Assembly: GCA_965246905.1 (NCBI GenBank)
Contig: CBDFFZ010000020.1
Location: 97,696-161,695 of the forward strand
Source of the DNA: UBA1952 sp965246905
GTDB taxonomy: Bacteria > Bacteroidota > Bacteroidia > Chitinophagales > Chitinophagaceae
DNA: 64,000 nt
Direction of reading: 5' to 3'
The notes under the pieces were generated by a model, which was given only the letters and a program-made list of their open reading frames with translations, had not been told where the DNA came from and made no database searches. Numbering within the stretch: position 1 is the stretch's first letter; each line of letters begins with the position of its first letter. Below, piece by piece: positions 42,678 to 52,196 of this stretch. A program made the position numbers and the translations under genes.

Positions 42678-44993
42678 ATGAGCGATAATGAGGAAAAGAT
42701 AGCATGGGCAGAAGGCCCGGATGCCTTTACAGGATTGCGTTTGGGCAGTATTAAAAAAGTAGCTGCAGGTGTACCGGCGGTTATGTCTTCCTTCCGGCAG
42801 GTATTTGGCGAGGCCGGTTTGGCACGCGGCTGGAAAGGTCTCTGGCACCTGAATAAAAAAGGCGGTTTCGATTGTCCGAGCTGTGCGTGGCCCGACCCTG
42901 ATGATGAGCGCTCGCGCGTGGCCGAGTATTGCGAAAACGGTGCAAAGGCCGTAGCGGAGGAAGCGACTGCAAAACGCCTGATGGCAGATTTTTTTGCCGC
43001 AAATAGCGTGGCTGACTTAGCGAAGCTTACCGACTTTGAGATAGGTCGTAAAGGGCGCATTGGCGAGCCGGTTTATTTAGCAAAGGGCGCTACACATTAC
43101 CAGTCCATTACGTGGGATGAAGCTTCGGATAAGATTGGTACCGTCCTGAATAGTCTTGCTTCGCCTGATGAAGCCGTATTTTATACCTCGGGCCGCACGA
43201 GCAATGAAGCCGCTTTTCTGTACCAGCTTTTTGTGCGCGAATACGGCACCAACAACCTGCCCGATTGCTCCAATATGTGCCACGAGAGCAGCGGGGTTGC
43301 CTTAGGTGAATCCTTAGGCATTGGCAAAGGTTCCGTAAAGCTCGAAGACTTCTACGAGGCAGAAGTGATCATGATCCTGGGCCAGAACCCTGGTACAAAC
43401 CACCCGCGGATGCTAACCGCTTTGCAGCGCGCTAAAGCAAATGGCGCAATCATCATTTCCATCAACCCTTTGCCGGAAACAGGACTTATGGGCTTTGATA
43501 ATCCGCAAACGGTAAAAGGGCTTCTGAATATTGATTCCGCGCTTACGGATCTTTTCCTGCAAGTGAAGATTAATGGGGATATGGCGCTCTTACAGGCTAT
43601 TGAATGCCTCTTGCTGGAAGACGAACGGGTAGCACCGGGCACTGTCTTTGACATTCCATTCATCGAGGCGCACACGGTGGGCTACGAAGGCCTCGTTAGT
43701 CATCTTGCGCAAAAAAATGCAATTGCGCTGGCAAAAGATGCCGGTGTGGATATAGCGCAGGTACGCGAAGCTGCCGCCATCCTGAAGGACAAGAAAAAGA
43801 TCATTGCCTGCTGGGCTATGGGCCTTACACAACATAAGAATGCTGTAGATTCTATTAAAGAAATTGCCAACCTGCTCTTGTTGAAAGGCAGCATCGGCAA
43901 GCCTGGCGCGGGTACCTGCCCGGTGCGCGGCCACAGCAATGTACAGGGCGATCGTACCATGGGTATCTTCGAAAAGCCATCGCCGGAGCTGCTTGAAAGC
44001 ATTGAAAAAACATTTGGCTTTGCACCACCGCAGGCGCACGGGCTTGATGTGGTGGAGAGTATTAATGCTATGCATGAAGGAAGGGCTAAAGTCTTTATTG
44101 CCATGGGCGGCAATTTTCTTTCGGCTACGCCGGATACGCAGTTTACCGCAGCAGCATTGAGCAAATGCAGTCTTACCGTTCAGATATCTACCAAACTCAA
44201 TCGCAGCCATCTTGTAACCGGCAAAGAAGCCATCATCCTGCCCTGCCTGGGCCGCACAGACATCGATATGCGGGGAGGCGAAGTACAGTTTGTATCCTGC
44301 GAGAATTCTATGGGGGTGGTTCAATCTTCGCAGGGGGTTTTGAAGCCGGTATCTCCACACCTAAAAAGCGAACCTGCAATTGTATGCGGCCTTGCGAAGG
44401 CTACTTTAGGCACACGCAGCAAAACGAACTGGGAGGCTTACAACCGGCATTATGATAATATCCGCAATGATATAGAGCGCACGATTCCGGGGTTTGAAAA
44501 TTACAATAAGCGTGTTAGAGCGCCAGGCGGCTTTTACCTGCCCAACTGCAACCGCGAAGGCTGGTTCAATACGCCTACGCATAAGGCTGCATTCAATATA
44601 GCGCATCATGAAGTGCATATGCTCAACGCGCAGGAATTATTGATGATGACCATCCGTACGCACGACCAGTTTAATACAACGATATATGGTCTTGACGACC
44701 GTTATCGGGGCATCTATAATGAGCGGCGTGTAATAATGATGAATCGTGCCGATATGAGCAGGCTGGGATTTGTAGAGAAGGAAGTGGTGGACCTATATAA
44801 TTTCGGCGATGGCGCTGAGCGCGTAGCACGGCATTTCTTAGTGATCCCCTACCCGATACCGCAAGGCTGCGCGGCTACGTATTTTCCGGAAACGAATGTG
44901 CTGGTGCCTATTGGCAGCGTGGCGGCAAAAAGTAATACGCCGGTATCGAAGGCTGTAGTGATCGAAGTGAGGAAAGCAGTTGCTGATGCCTAA
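42678..44993 (+). CDS. FdhF/YdeP-family molybdopterin oxidoreductase
   Basis: 771 residues. The N-terminus 'FDCPSCAWPDPD' (about 69-80) holds the iron-sulfur cysteines typical of YdeP. Molybdopterin-domain signatures are 'SGRTSNEAAFLYQLF', 'NMCHESSGVALGESLGIGKGSV' (about 202-223), 'MILGQNPGTNHPRML' and 'GHSNVQGDRTMGI'. The C-terminal MoCo dinucleotide-binding domain contains 'TIRTHDQFNTTIYGLDDRYRGIYNERR'. The family resembles formate dehydrogenase H, but its physiological substrate is unsettled. FdhD upstream would sulfurate its cofactor. The 3' end overlaps the next convergent gene by 4 bp. Confidence 0.93.
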   Translation: MSDNEEKIAWAEGPDAFTGLRLGSIKKVAAGVPAVMSSFRQVFGEAGLARGWKGLWHLNKKGGFDCPSCAWPDPDDERSRVAEYCENGAKAVAEEATAKRLMADFFAANSVADLAKLTDFEIGRKGRIGEPVYLAKGATHYQSITWDEASDKIGTVLNSLASPDEAVFYTSGRTSNEAAFLYQLFVREYGTNNLPDCSNMCHESSGVALGESLGIGKGSVKLEDFYEAEVIMILGQNPGTNHPRMLTALQRAKANGAIIISINPLPETGLMGFDNPQTVKGLLNIDSALTDLFLQVKINGDMALLQAIECLLLEDERVAPGTVFDIPFIEAHTVGYEGLVSHLAQKNAIALAKDAGVDIAQVREAAAILKDKKKIIACWAMGLTQHKNAVDSIKEIANLLLLKGSIGKPGAGTCPVRGHSNVQGDRTMGIFEKPSPELLESIEKTFGFAPPQAHGLDVVESINAMHEGRAKVFIAMGGNFLSATPDTQFTAAALSKCSLTVQISTKLNRSHLVTGKEAIILPCLGRTDIDMRGGEVQFVSCENSMGVVQSSQGVLKPVSPHLKSEPAIVCGLAKATLGTRSKTNWEAYNRHYDNIRNDIERTIPGFENYNKRVRAPGGFYLPNCNREGWFNTPTHKAAFNIAHHEVHMLNAQELLMMTIRTHDQFNTTIYGLDDRYRGIYNERRVIMMNRADMSRLGFVEKEVVDLYNFGDGAERVARHFLVIPYPIPQGCAATYFPETNVLVPIGSVAAKSNTPVSKAVVIEVRKAVADA

Positions 44994-46879
44994 AAATCCG
45001 AATTTAGCCGGGCTATATCGGGAGCCTGCACGTACTGTGTATTGTAGCGGTAACGGATGTCTGAATTGAGGGTGATTTTGAAAGAAGTATTACCAGGTAT
45101 AGCCCTTGGAAACCAAATGGCCTTGAGCTCAATAGTGCCAAAGATCAGGCTCTCATTCCGTGTGCGGATGCCGCCGCCGAGACCGGTATAAATATCCGTC
45201 TGCCTTACCGGCATATTCTCTTCCCGCAAAGCAGTGATATCTCCATAAATAAAAGGTGCAAACTTAAAGCCATAAAGCTTCAGGTTAGTAAATACGGTAG
45301 TTTCGGTTTGGATAGATGCCCGCTGCACACCATAGAGGCTATCCGTACCTGCCTCGCGCAGCCCAAAGCCATTATCGATACGCAGTGGCTCGTAGGTAAG
45401 GCGGTTAAATAACTGTGTGTAAGTAGCCCGCAGCGATTCGCGGACCTTCAGGTTTCCGGTTAAAAAAAGCTTGCTGAAATATTTAAGCCCTACCAGTACG
45501 CTTGCATCCTGCAGGCGGCTACTATGCAGGAAGCCACCGGCTCTGAGATAATACTGAACGAAGGAGCATTCTTTTTTTGCGGTATAATAATCGAGATTTA
45601 TGCCACCATAAGGCCTGCTGAGATCACGCTGCCGCCACCAGCCAGCTGTTACACTTGCATTGTAGCCGTACGGCACGTCCTCTGTTACGCCAAAGCCGTA
45701 GATGTACTGGGTTTTTATAAAGTCCTGCTTAAAAAAAGTAAGCTCGCCGAGTAATGCCTCTTTGCTGTTATAGACATAATTGTATTCATTGCGGTACACT
45801 TCCGCGAGCTCCCGGAAATTTTGGTTGAAGTAGCGCAGCGAGAAAAACTTGCGCTCCCGGTTATTGCTATCGCCCTGCAGGATATTATTAAGGAAAAGAT
45901 TGTAGCCGCCCCATACATCGAAATTGGTATAGGCATAACGATTAAAATCGCTCCGGTTATATACATCTACCGAGCGGTTATAGCTGGCTTCGAGCCCGCC
46001 TGCAAGCCGGAAATAAGGGGATGGCAGCGGCCTGTCGAACCGTATATAGTAGCTTTCTTCATCTTCCAGCCCTAAACGACGGCTGCTGTTGGTATTCGTA
46101 TAGGCTGCAGTACCTTGTATAAAAGTGCCACCGATATTGTACTTGCTATACTGGGCCTCATACCCTAAGGTTGGGCTGCGGGCAGGATTATAAAGCACAG
46201 CTCCGAATATCTGCTGCCCCATCCCCAGAAAATTATCCTCCCGCAACCGGAGCTTTCCATTCGAGATGCCGGAGTTGTCAATATCTGCCTTGATTGTAAA
46301 AAGATCTTTCGTGATGATGAGCAGATCTACAGAATCTTCCGAGCCCGGCACTTCCTCTACGAGAATACGGGCATCTTGTAAGTAGCCGACATTCCGGAGA
46401 AACCGCTCATTATCCGCCAGGATGAACGGATCCACCGTCTGGCCTTCTTTGATAAAAAGATTATCCCGTATTACCCAATCGCGTGTGTTTCGGTGCAGCG
46501 TAATGGCGGCACGCGCTGCAAAGGAGCGTATACGCTTGGTAGTATCTATAAAATTGCGATCAAAGCCATATTGAGAAGTATAAATGTGGCGTATTACAGA
46601 ACCGGCACGGCAGGCAAACTGGTCTTCGCTATTTGCAAGCAGCACATTATTATCCATCACGGTATCGCCCGGATTGCGCTGTACAGAGCCCCATGCCTGC
46701 TGGAAGATGTTGTGCATCCACTTTCGCCGCAACGTATCGCGCTGTTTATTACCGGTAAGTTGCTGCATAGTATCCTGCCCGGGTGGGCATTCAGGCGCCC
46801 GCTGCGCTTTGATGGCATTGGCCCAAAGCAACAGGGCGCCCAAACAGCATACGCTCCTCCATATAAATCTCTTGTTCAC
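44990..46879 (-). CDS. BamA/TamA family outer-membrane protein
   Basis: About 629 residues from the GTG at 46879, which follows 'ggggaaag' and gives a signal peptide (MNKRFIWRSVCCLGALLLWANAIKAQ region); a TTG at 46912 is an alternative. A POTRA-like region (about 110-195: 'RDNLFIKEGQTVDPFILADNERFLRNVGYLQDARI' and 'LLIITKDLFTI') precedes a 16-strand-like barrel that ends in 'IARLNSDF', with a terminal Phe. It probably inserts or exports other outer-membrane proteins or lipids, or serves a specialised substrate. It is not the main BamA, judging by the single POTRA and short length. Confidence 0.82.
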   Translation of the reverse strand: MNKRFIWRSVCCLGALLLWANAIKAQRAPECPPGQDTMQQLTGNKQRDTLRRKWMHNIFQQAWGSVQRNPGDTVMDNNVLLANSEDQFACRAGSVIRHIYTSQYGFDRNFIDTTKRIRSFAARAAITLHRNTRDWVIRDNLFIKEGQTVDPFILADNERFLRNVGYLQDARILVEEVPGSEDSVDLLIITKDLFTIKADIDNSGISNGKLRLREDNFLGMGQQIFGAVLYNPARSPTLGYEAQYSKYNIGGTFIQGTAAYTNTNSSRRLGLEDEESYYIRFDRPLPSPYFRLAGGLEASYNRSVDVYNRSDFNRYAYTNFDVWGGYNLFLNNILQGDSNNRERKFFSLRYFNQNFRELAEVYRNEYNYVYNSKEALLGELTFFKQDFIKTQYIYGFGVTEDVPYGYNASVTAGWWRQRDLSRPYGGINLDYYTAKKECSFVQYYLRAGGFLHSSRLQDASVLVGLKYFSKLFLTGNLKVRESLRATYTQLFNRLTYEPLRIDNGFGLREAGTDSLYGVQRASIQTETTVFTNLKLYGFKFAPFIYGDITALREENMPVRQTDIYTGLGGGIRTRNESLIFGTIELKAIWFPRAIPGNTSFKITLNSDIRYRYNTQYVQAPDIARLNSDF

Positions 46880-46983
46880 ATCTTTCCCCGGCTGCACTTT
46901 TCCGATTGGCAATAAGCCGATACGTTTAACAAACTACAAAAATCATACGCAGGCAGTGTGATCAGGCGGGTTTTAACCGCTTA

Positions 46984-47844
46984 TTAAGCTACAGGCACCG
47001 CGGCAGACAGGCAGAAATTCTTCACTGCTTTTACGATCTGCCTTGCGCCTTTACCGTAGAGCATGGTCTGGTGGTTGCCTTCTACACGCATGTATTGGCC
47101 ATTTGGCAAAGCTTCAGCGGTTTCCCTGGCATAATCGTCCGGCAGGAGGGGCTCGCCAAGATTATACTCTTCGGGCGCGTTGATGAGCAGGGCGGGCTGC
47201 TGTGTTTTTTCAATTTCCGAAGGCCATGAAATTTGTGCGAGACCTACTGAAGCTTCTATAATATTGGAAAGATTAGCGCTTGGTGTAATGCCGCCCTTGG
47301 CAGCAGGGCGCACATCCGCGTGATAATATTCCTCCATCGCATCTTCCCAAAACGTATTGTAGGGAGCGGCCTTTACTTCAGCAATATAATCATCCCAACC
47401 AGAATATACTTTATCAAGAGTTGAGAGCCGATAGCCTAAAAGCTCGGCTGCGCGGCCATTCATGCGGGCAGCAGCATCGAGGATGATGATCTTTGATACC
47501 CGCTTAGGGTAATTTGCTGCGAGATAGATGGCAAGAAGGCCTCCATAAGAATGCCCGCAAAGAATTACTTCTTTAAGGCCAAGCGAATTAAGCAGGGCTA
47601 TAATATCATCTGCATGATCTTTTATGCTGTAATGAAAGGCAGGATGATCGCTTTGGCCGCGACCCCGCAGATCTACACTATAGAGGTGAAAATTATCTGC
47701 AAGACCTGCATTTACCAGGCCTCCGAAAGCGTGCGCATTAGCAGTAAGGCCATGCATCAGCAACATTGCCGGGCCATTGTCGGGGTACGCTATATAATGA
47801 AGATTGATGTTGTTGACTGAGACAAAATGGTCAGTGGGAATCAT
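46984..47844 (-). CDS. Alpha/beta-hydrolase fold protein
   Basis: 286 residues. The oxyanion/cap region 'LLMHGLTANAHAFG' (about 28-41), the nucleophile elbow 'VILCGHSYGGLLAIYLA' (Ser about 97) and the late 'VEGNHQTMLYGKG' (catalytic His) define an alpha/beta hydrolase. There is no signal peptide, so it is cytoplasmic. The substrate is unknown (ester, epoxide or haloalkane are all possible). It is a single leftward gene. Confidence 0.9.
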   Translation of the reverse strand: MIPTDHFVSVNNINLHYIAYPDNGPAMLLMHGLTANAHAFGGLVNAGLADNFHLYSVDLRGRGQSDHPAFHYSIKDHADDIIALLNSLGLKEVILCGHSYGGLLAIYLAANYPKRVSKIIILDAAARMNGRAAELLGYRLSTLDKVYSGWDDYIAEVKAAPYNTFWEDAMEEYYHADVRPAAKGGITPSANLSNIIEASVGLAQISWPSEIEKTQQPALLINAPEEYNLGEPLLPDDYARETAEALPNGQYMRVEGNHQTMLYGKGARQIVKAVKNFCLSAAVPVA

Positions 47845-47881
47845 GATAAAGTGTAAAGATTAATGTTTGTATGTATTGCGT

Positions 47882-47919
47882 TATAAAAGCAGCCGGCGAT
47901 GATGTACAACGCCGGCTGC
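47882..47919 (-). terminator. Rho-independent terminator of the small membrane protein gene
   Basis: Inverted repeat 'gcagccggcg' / 'cgccggctgc' with a 'tttt' run on the leftward side, 20 bp beyond the stop at 47940. Confidence 0.75.
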
Positions 47920-47939
47920 AGGACTCAATGCTTATAATT

Positions 47940-48161
47940 CTAATTCAGTTTTCCGTTGTGATCTGCCTTACGATGATGCGGCTTATGGTCGCCCCGATAG
48001 GCAGAAAAAAGGCCTTTTGCCTGTGGAGCCGGGGCAAACCCGTCATCCACAGTTGGTGCAGTCTGTGTATTCATCCTGCTGAAAATATAATAGACGACAG
48101 GTGCAGCAACTATGCCTGCGGCAAATGCAAGCAGCGTAGTATTCTTTGTATTGTTCTTCAT
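47940..48161 (-). CDS. Small membrane-anchored protein (YtxH-like appearance)
   Basis: 73 residues: one hydrophobic segment near the N-terminus ('LLAFAAGIVAAPVVYYIFS', about 10-28) and a hydrophilic tail rich in Pro, Lys and His. It resembles the small YtxH-type general stress proteins in layout, but lacks clear sequence signatures. It is followed by a clear terminator, which supports it being a real transcription unit. Confidence 0.6.
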   Translation of the reverse strand: MKNNTKNTTLLAFAAGIVAAPVVYYIFSRMNTQTAPTVDDGFAPAPQAKGLFSAYRGDHKPHHRKADHNGKLN

Positions 48162-48237
48162 AGCTGTATTCTTTGATCCGTTTTTTGATAAATAATGTTT
48201 GGTAATAGGTTGGATAAAAAATCAAGCCAGGATATTA

Positions 48238-49890
48238 TTAAGATGCTAATTGTCGATCTTTAGCTTTAGCAAGTTGTATGGCATAGATGATTAAATGCAA
48301 AACGGCAAATCCTATCGAGAAATAGAAAAGACCGTTATCATTTGCCTCCGTAGTATGATGTAGTGTAGCAACAATTATTAGAATAGCAACCATAACAAAT
48401 CCTATAATAGAGACAATTTTATAAGATATTCTTTTTGCAAAGCCTGCATTTAATTTGCCGTGTTTCATTCCATACCATAGATAGATATCGAATCCAATCA
48501 TCATCCACACGATCAATCTGATCCATGTATCCAGTGGTAGAAAAACCATCATAAACAAACAGGTTGCTACCCCAAGAATTGGAACCAGTGGTACAAGAGG
48601 TGTGCGGAAGGCACGTGGTGCATCTGGAAGATTACGGCGCATTGCAATAACCCCAAGGCAAACAAGTATGAAAGCAAAAAGGGTCCCAATACTTGTCATT
48701 TCCCCGACAACACGCGCTGGAATGAAAGCCGCGAAAATGCTCACTACAAGCATAAATAGCATATTGCTCTTGGCTGGTGTGCGGAATTTAGGATGTACAT
48801 CTGAAAACACTTTCGGTATTAGTCCATCCTTACTCATTGAAAAGAAAACCCGAGATTGCCCCATAAGCATTACAAGAATAACAGATGCATATCCACCCAA
48901 AATTGCCATTATTATTGCTTTATTTAACCAAGGATAATCTGCGTGAATAACTCCATTTACATCAGTAGAGCCCATATGATCAATCGCTACAGCAACAGGC
49001 GCAATACCGTCTTTACCAGCAAATGAAGTATAACTTGTCACTCCTGTCATTACATGCGCGAATAATATATACAAAATAGTGCATATCGCTAATGATAATA
49101 AGATACCAATTGGCATATCGCGTTTGGGGTTTTTAGCCTCTTGTGCAGCCGTGGAAACAGCATCAAATCCAATATAAGCAAAGAACACAATTGCCGCTGC
49201 ACGCACTACACCGCTAAAGCCAAATTCGCCAAACTTCCCTGTATTAATGGGTATATAAGGAGTATAATTTTCCGGGTGAATATATTTCCATCCCAATGCA
49301 ATGAAAATAATAACAACTGCAACTTTCAGCATTACTATAATGCCATTTATAAATGCTGACTCCTTTGTACCGCGCATCAAAACAAGCGACATTATCATAA
49401 CGATAAATACAGCCGGGGCATTAATAATGCCACCATCCAAAGGTGATAAAGTAAATTCTGGTCCAAGATGTATATTAAAATATTCAAGAAATTTGACAAG
49501 ATACCTTGACCAACTTATAGATACCGTCGCAGCACCAACTGCATATTCAAGTACAAGATCCCAGCCAATAATCCAAGCTATAAATTCTCCCATTGTAGCA
49601 TAGGAATAAGTATAAGCACTTCCGGCGACCGGTATCATTGATGAAAACTCTGCGTAGCATAGGCCTGCAAAAGCACATCCAACAGCTGCTATGATAAATG
49701 AAATAGTAATTGCAGGCCCGGCATTTGCCGCAGCGGCGCCACCAGTTATGGAAAAAAGCCCAGCCCCAATAATTGCCCCAATACCAAGTGCCACCAGTGC
49801 TGGAGCAGTCAACGTTTTTTTTAGTCCTTTCTCAGACTCGTCTGCCTCAGCCAAGAGGCTGCCTAATGGCTTTTTTATAAACAAACTCAT
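48238..49890 (-). CDS. Amino acid permease (APC superfamily, cationic amino acid transporter-like)
   Basis: About 550 residues from the ATG at 49890 (MSLFIKKPLG). About 13 membrane helices are present, with the APC signatures 'GIGAIIGAGLFSITG' (about 37-51), 'AGLCYAEFSSMIPVAGSAYTYSYATMGE' region (about 80-107), 'VVRAAAIVFFAYIGFDAVSTAAQEAKNP' region (about 240-267) and 'GYASVILVMLMGQSRVFFSMSKDGL'. It is a proton-coupled amino acid transporter like CAT/YfnA. The gene is visibly more AT-rich, with ATA/AAT-type codons, than its neighbours, so recent acquisition is possible. Confidence 0.92.
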   Translation of the reverse strand: MSLFIKKPLGSLLAEADESEKGLKKTLTAPALVALGIGAIIGAGLFSITGGAAAANAGPAITISFIIAAVGCAFAGLCYAEFSSMIPVAGSAYTYSYATMGEFIAWIIGWDLVLEYAVGAATVSISWSRYLVKFLEYFNIHLGPEFTLSPLDGGIINAPAVFIVMIMSLVLMRGTKESAFINGIIVMLKVAVVIIFIALGWKYIHPENYTPYIPINTGKFGEFGFSGVVRAAAIVFFAYIGFDAVSTAAQEAKNPKRDMPIGILLSLAICTILYILFAHVMTGVTSYTSFAGKDGIAPVAVAIDHMGSTDVNGVIHADYPWLNKAIIMAILGGYASVILVMLMGQSRVFFSMSKDGLIPKVFSDVHPKFRTPAKSNMLFMLVVSIFAAFIPARVVGEMTSIGTLFAFILVCLGVIAMRRNLPDAPRAFRTPLVPLVPILGVATCLFMMVFLPLDTWIRLIVWMMIGFDIYLWYGMKHGKLNAGFAKRISYKIVSIIGFVMVAILIIVATLHHTTEANDNGLFYFSIGFAVLHLIIYAIQLAKAKDRQLAS

Positions 49891-50005
49891 GCTATGGATA
49901 CGTAATTTGGATTGAAAGCTATAAAGAATAATTGAAACCCCAAATCCGCGCGCTTTAACACGCAAAAAATTTACCGAAAAAATTTTTTGACTTAGGTTTG
50001 CGCCA

Positions 50006-50764
50006 ATGACCAGTCGCCAGCCAAACCGCCTATTTTACTTACTCATTTTCCTGCTTCTATCCAGTGCCAAAGCCTTTGCCCAGCCTGCCTTACCGGATAT
50101 GGTGGCCGTAACCCAGAAAGGTGTGAATATCCTTAGCTGGATGTGCCAGTATGATGGTATCAAATCTATTGCGGTACAACGCTCTGCAGATAGCACTTAT
50201 AATTTTACGACTATCGGCTATGTAAAAAACCTGAAGAAAGGGCCGCAGGCTTTTATTGATGGCCACCCAAACCCCGGCAAAAACTGGTATCGCCTTTACA
50301 TCGTCTTCTCGTCCGACCTTACGTGGTTCAGCAACCGCACTAAGCTCTTTGTGGATAGCGCACAGCTCCTGCAGCAAAAAGTAATGCCATCGAATGATTC
50401 GCTGCAAAAACTGGCGGCCAGAGTGGTGTTTCATGATACTGCAGGCAGCGCAATAGCGGAGCCGGTATTATCGCTCACCATCCCGGATGCAAGCGGAGTG
50501 GATCCCTATGCCTATATAAGATCGCAATATGTGTTTACGAATCCCTTTACCGGGCATGTAAATGTAGAGCTGAAGGATGCGCGCGCCAGTCGTTATGAGT
50601 TGAGCTTTTTTGATCAGAAACAGAAACGGGTGCTGGAGCTTCCACGCATTCTGGAGGAATCCATTATTATAGATAAGCGCAACTTCCAGCGGAAAGGCAT
50701 GTATCGCTTTGAGCTCCTTAAAGATGGTGCGAAGCTCGAAGCGGGGTTCATTACCATTTATTGA
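50006..50764 (+). CDS. Secreted protein of unknown function with a T9SS-like C-terminus
   Basis: 252 residues: a signal peptide (about 1-26, 'LLSSAKAFAQ'), a fibronectin-like segment ('SIAVQRSADSTYNFTTIGYVK', 'GKNWYRLYIVF'), a linker and a C-terminal domain 'YVFTNPFTGHVNVEL', 'YELSFFDQKQKRVLEL', 'KGMYRFELLKDG' whose strand order is like a degenerate type A sorting domain. It is probably a surface protein; no enzyme domain is visible. It is a single gene ending 121 bp before a shared terminator. Confidence 0.72.
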   Translation: MTSRQPNRLFYLLIFLLLSSAKAFAQPALPDMVAVTQKGVNILSWMCQYDGIKSIAVQRSADSTYNFTTIGYVKNLKKGPQAFIDGHPNPGKNWYRLYIVFSSDLTWFSNRTKLFVDSAQLLQQKVMPSNDSLQKLAARVVFHDTAGSAIAEPVLSLTIPDASGVDPYAYIRSQYVFTNPFTGHVNVELKDARASRYELSFFDQKQKRVLELPRILEESIIIDKRNFQRKGMYRFELLKDGAKLEAGFITIY

Positions 50765-50885
50765 TCTTTGCATTAGCAGACCTGTAAATAAGATAAAATG
50801 ACACGTCTGTCGCGCAGAAAATATTCCTGCATTTTATATTGACTACGAGGAAATTGCTGCTAATTTTTCTTTTTTTTGGATAAAA

Positions 50886-50920
50886 ATAAAGCGCCGCTCC
50901 AATTGGAGCGGCGCTTTATT
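50886..50920. terminator. Bidirectional Rho-independent terminator
   Basis: Perfect stem 'aaagcgccgctcc' / 'ggagcggcgcttt' with a short loop and A/T runs on both sides, lying between the convergent genes at 50764 (+) and 50940 (-). Confidence 0.92.
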
Positions 50921-50939
50921 GATTAATTTACTAATAAAA

Positions 50940-51209
50940 TTACTTAGCCTTCTTGGTTTCAGTAGTTGTTGTTTTAGTAGCAGTGTGCATAGTATCCATA
51001 TTGGTACCGGCAGCTGGAGCCATCATAGCAGAAGAATCAGCAGGAGCCATTGTAGCAGGAGCTGCTTCTGGCGCTGGTGTAGTGGTAGCAGGAGCCATTG
51101 TAGCAGTAGTATCTGTAGTAGTGGTTGACTCAGTAGCAGTATCGTTGTTGCAGGATACAGCGAAGAAACCAAGAGCAAGAGCGAGAACGCTGAATTTTAC
51201 GAATTTCAT
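50940..51209 (-). CDS. Small lipoprotein with low-complexity Ala/Thr/Pro/Met tail
   Basis: About 89 residues from the ATG at 51209 (MKFVKFSVLALALG). Lipobox 'FFAVSC' puts a lipid on Cys 20. The rest is low-complexity, with recurring 'MAPA', 'APAT' and 'TTTT' patterns and a Lys tail. The upstream region is very AT-rich, which suggests a strong promoter and an abundant product. No family is recognised; a lipid-anchored spacer in the envelope is only a guess. Confidence 0.7.
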   Translation of the reverse strand: MKFVKFSVLALALGFFAVSCNNDTATESTTTTDTTATMAPATTTPAPEAAPATMAPADSSAMMAPAAGTNMDTMHTATKTTTTETKKAK

Positions 51210-51569
51210 AATTTTTTTTGTTTTGTTGTTAGATTTCTCATTAATGCTGCAAGCAGAAAAAGGTAACCCGAAAGTCAAAAAATTTTTTAAAGTTTTTTTA
51301 TTTGACTATTAATTAAATTGGTTTTCAATTAAAATTTACCTAAGCATTTAGCTAACAGATCTTAAAAGCAGGCAAAATCAAGAAAAATTTGTTTTTATTT
51401 GAATAAGACAATTAAGAAAAGCATTCCGCATCACCCAAAACCATCCCCCAAAATTTCGGGCGCCATTGTCCAAACGAATTTATTTTTGCAAGCTAATGGC
51501 AATCTGGAATCCGAATTCCGAATTCCGCAATAAACAAGGGTTACTTTTTCCTGAATACAGTATTAACAC
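51210..51569. other. AT-rich divergent intergenic region
   Basis: Space between a leftward lipoprotein gene and the rightward ECF sigma gene. It is strongly AT-rich near 51210-51420. A box 'tatttttg' (about 51480-51487) fits TAnnTTTG but has no well-placed TTG. A short 'ccgaattccgaattccg' repetition occurs at about 51509-51527. No gene is seen. Confidence 0.45.
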
Positions 51570-52145
51570 GTGTACCAGCTACCAAACGCACTAACGGAGC
51601 AGCAACTGCTGCATGGGCTTGCTTCCGGCAATGCAGCGGCAACAGGCCAGGTGTACCGGCAGCACTACCCCATCATACTACATTGGATACAGGGCGGTGG
51701 CGGGGATGATGCAGATGCCGCAGACATCTTCCAGGAAGCGATGGTAGTGCTCTTTGAAAAATCCGGCAACCCCGATTTTCGGCTTACTTGTAAGATAGGC
51801 ACTTATCTGTTTGCTATTTCAAAGCACCTCTGGTACAAGAAATTGGAGAAGCGTAAGAAGCAGCCTGTGGCCTTTATAGAAGGAAGCGGCGATGATGGTG
51901 ATAGTGACTGGGCGTATGAGGAAGATGTGGTAAGCCATGCGGAGCGGGAAGCGCATTACACGCAACTCGATACTGCGCTGGAGCAGATCGGAGAGCCTTG
52001 CCGCTCGTTATTAAAAGCCTTTTATCACCACGATAAAAGCATGCAGGAAATTGCAGCGGGTTTCGGCTATACGAACCCCGACAATGCAAAGACGCAGAAG
52101 TACAAATGCCTGAACCGGCTCAAGAAAATATTTTTCAATGGCTAA
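51570..52145 (+). CDS. ECF-type RNA polymerase sigma factor
   Basis: 191 residues from a GTG. Region 2 lies at about 20-85 ('GQVYRQHYPIILHWI', 'DADAADIFQEAMVVLFE', 'LTCKIGTYLFAISKHLWYKKLEKRKK' region) and region 4 at about 130-185 ('TALEQIGEPCRSLLKAFYHHDKSMQEIA' region, 'NAKTQKYKCLNRLKKIF'). It directs RNA polymerase to stress- or envelope-response promoters. The next gene, 51 bp downstream, encodes a membrane anti-sigma-like protein with a periplasmic protease domain, which is most likely its regulator. Confidence 0.9.
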   Translation: MYQLPNALTEQQLLHGLASGNAAATGQVYRQHYPIILHWIQGGGGDDADAADIFQEAMVVLFEKSGNPDFRLTCKIGTYLFAISKHLWYKKLEKRKKQPVAFIEGSGDDGDSDWAYEEDVVSHAEREAHYTQLDTALEQIGEPCRSLLKAFYHHDKSMQEIAAGFGYTNPDNAKTQKYKCLNRLKKIFFNG

Positions 52146-52196
52146 GGTTTCGGCAAATAGTCATAATAGCATAAGCGATAAAGAAAGAACTGACTG

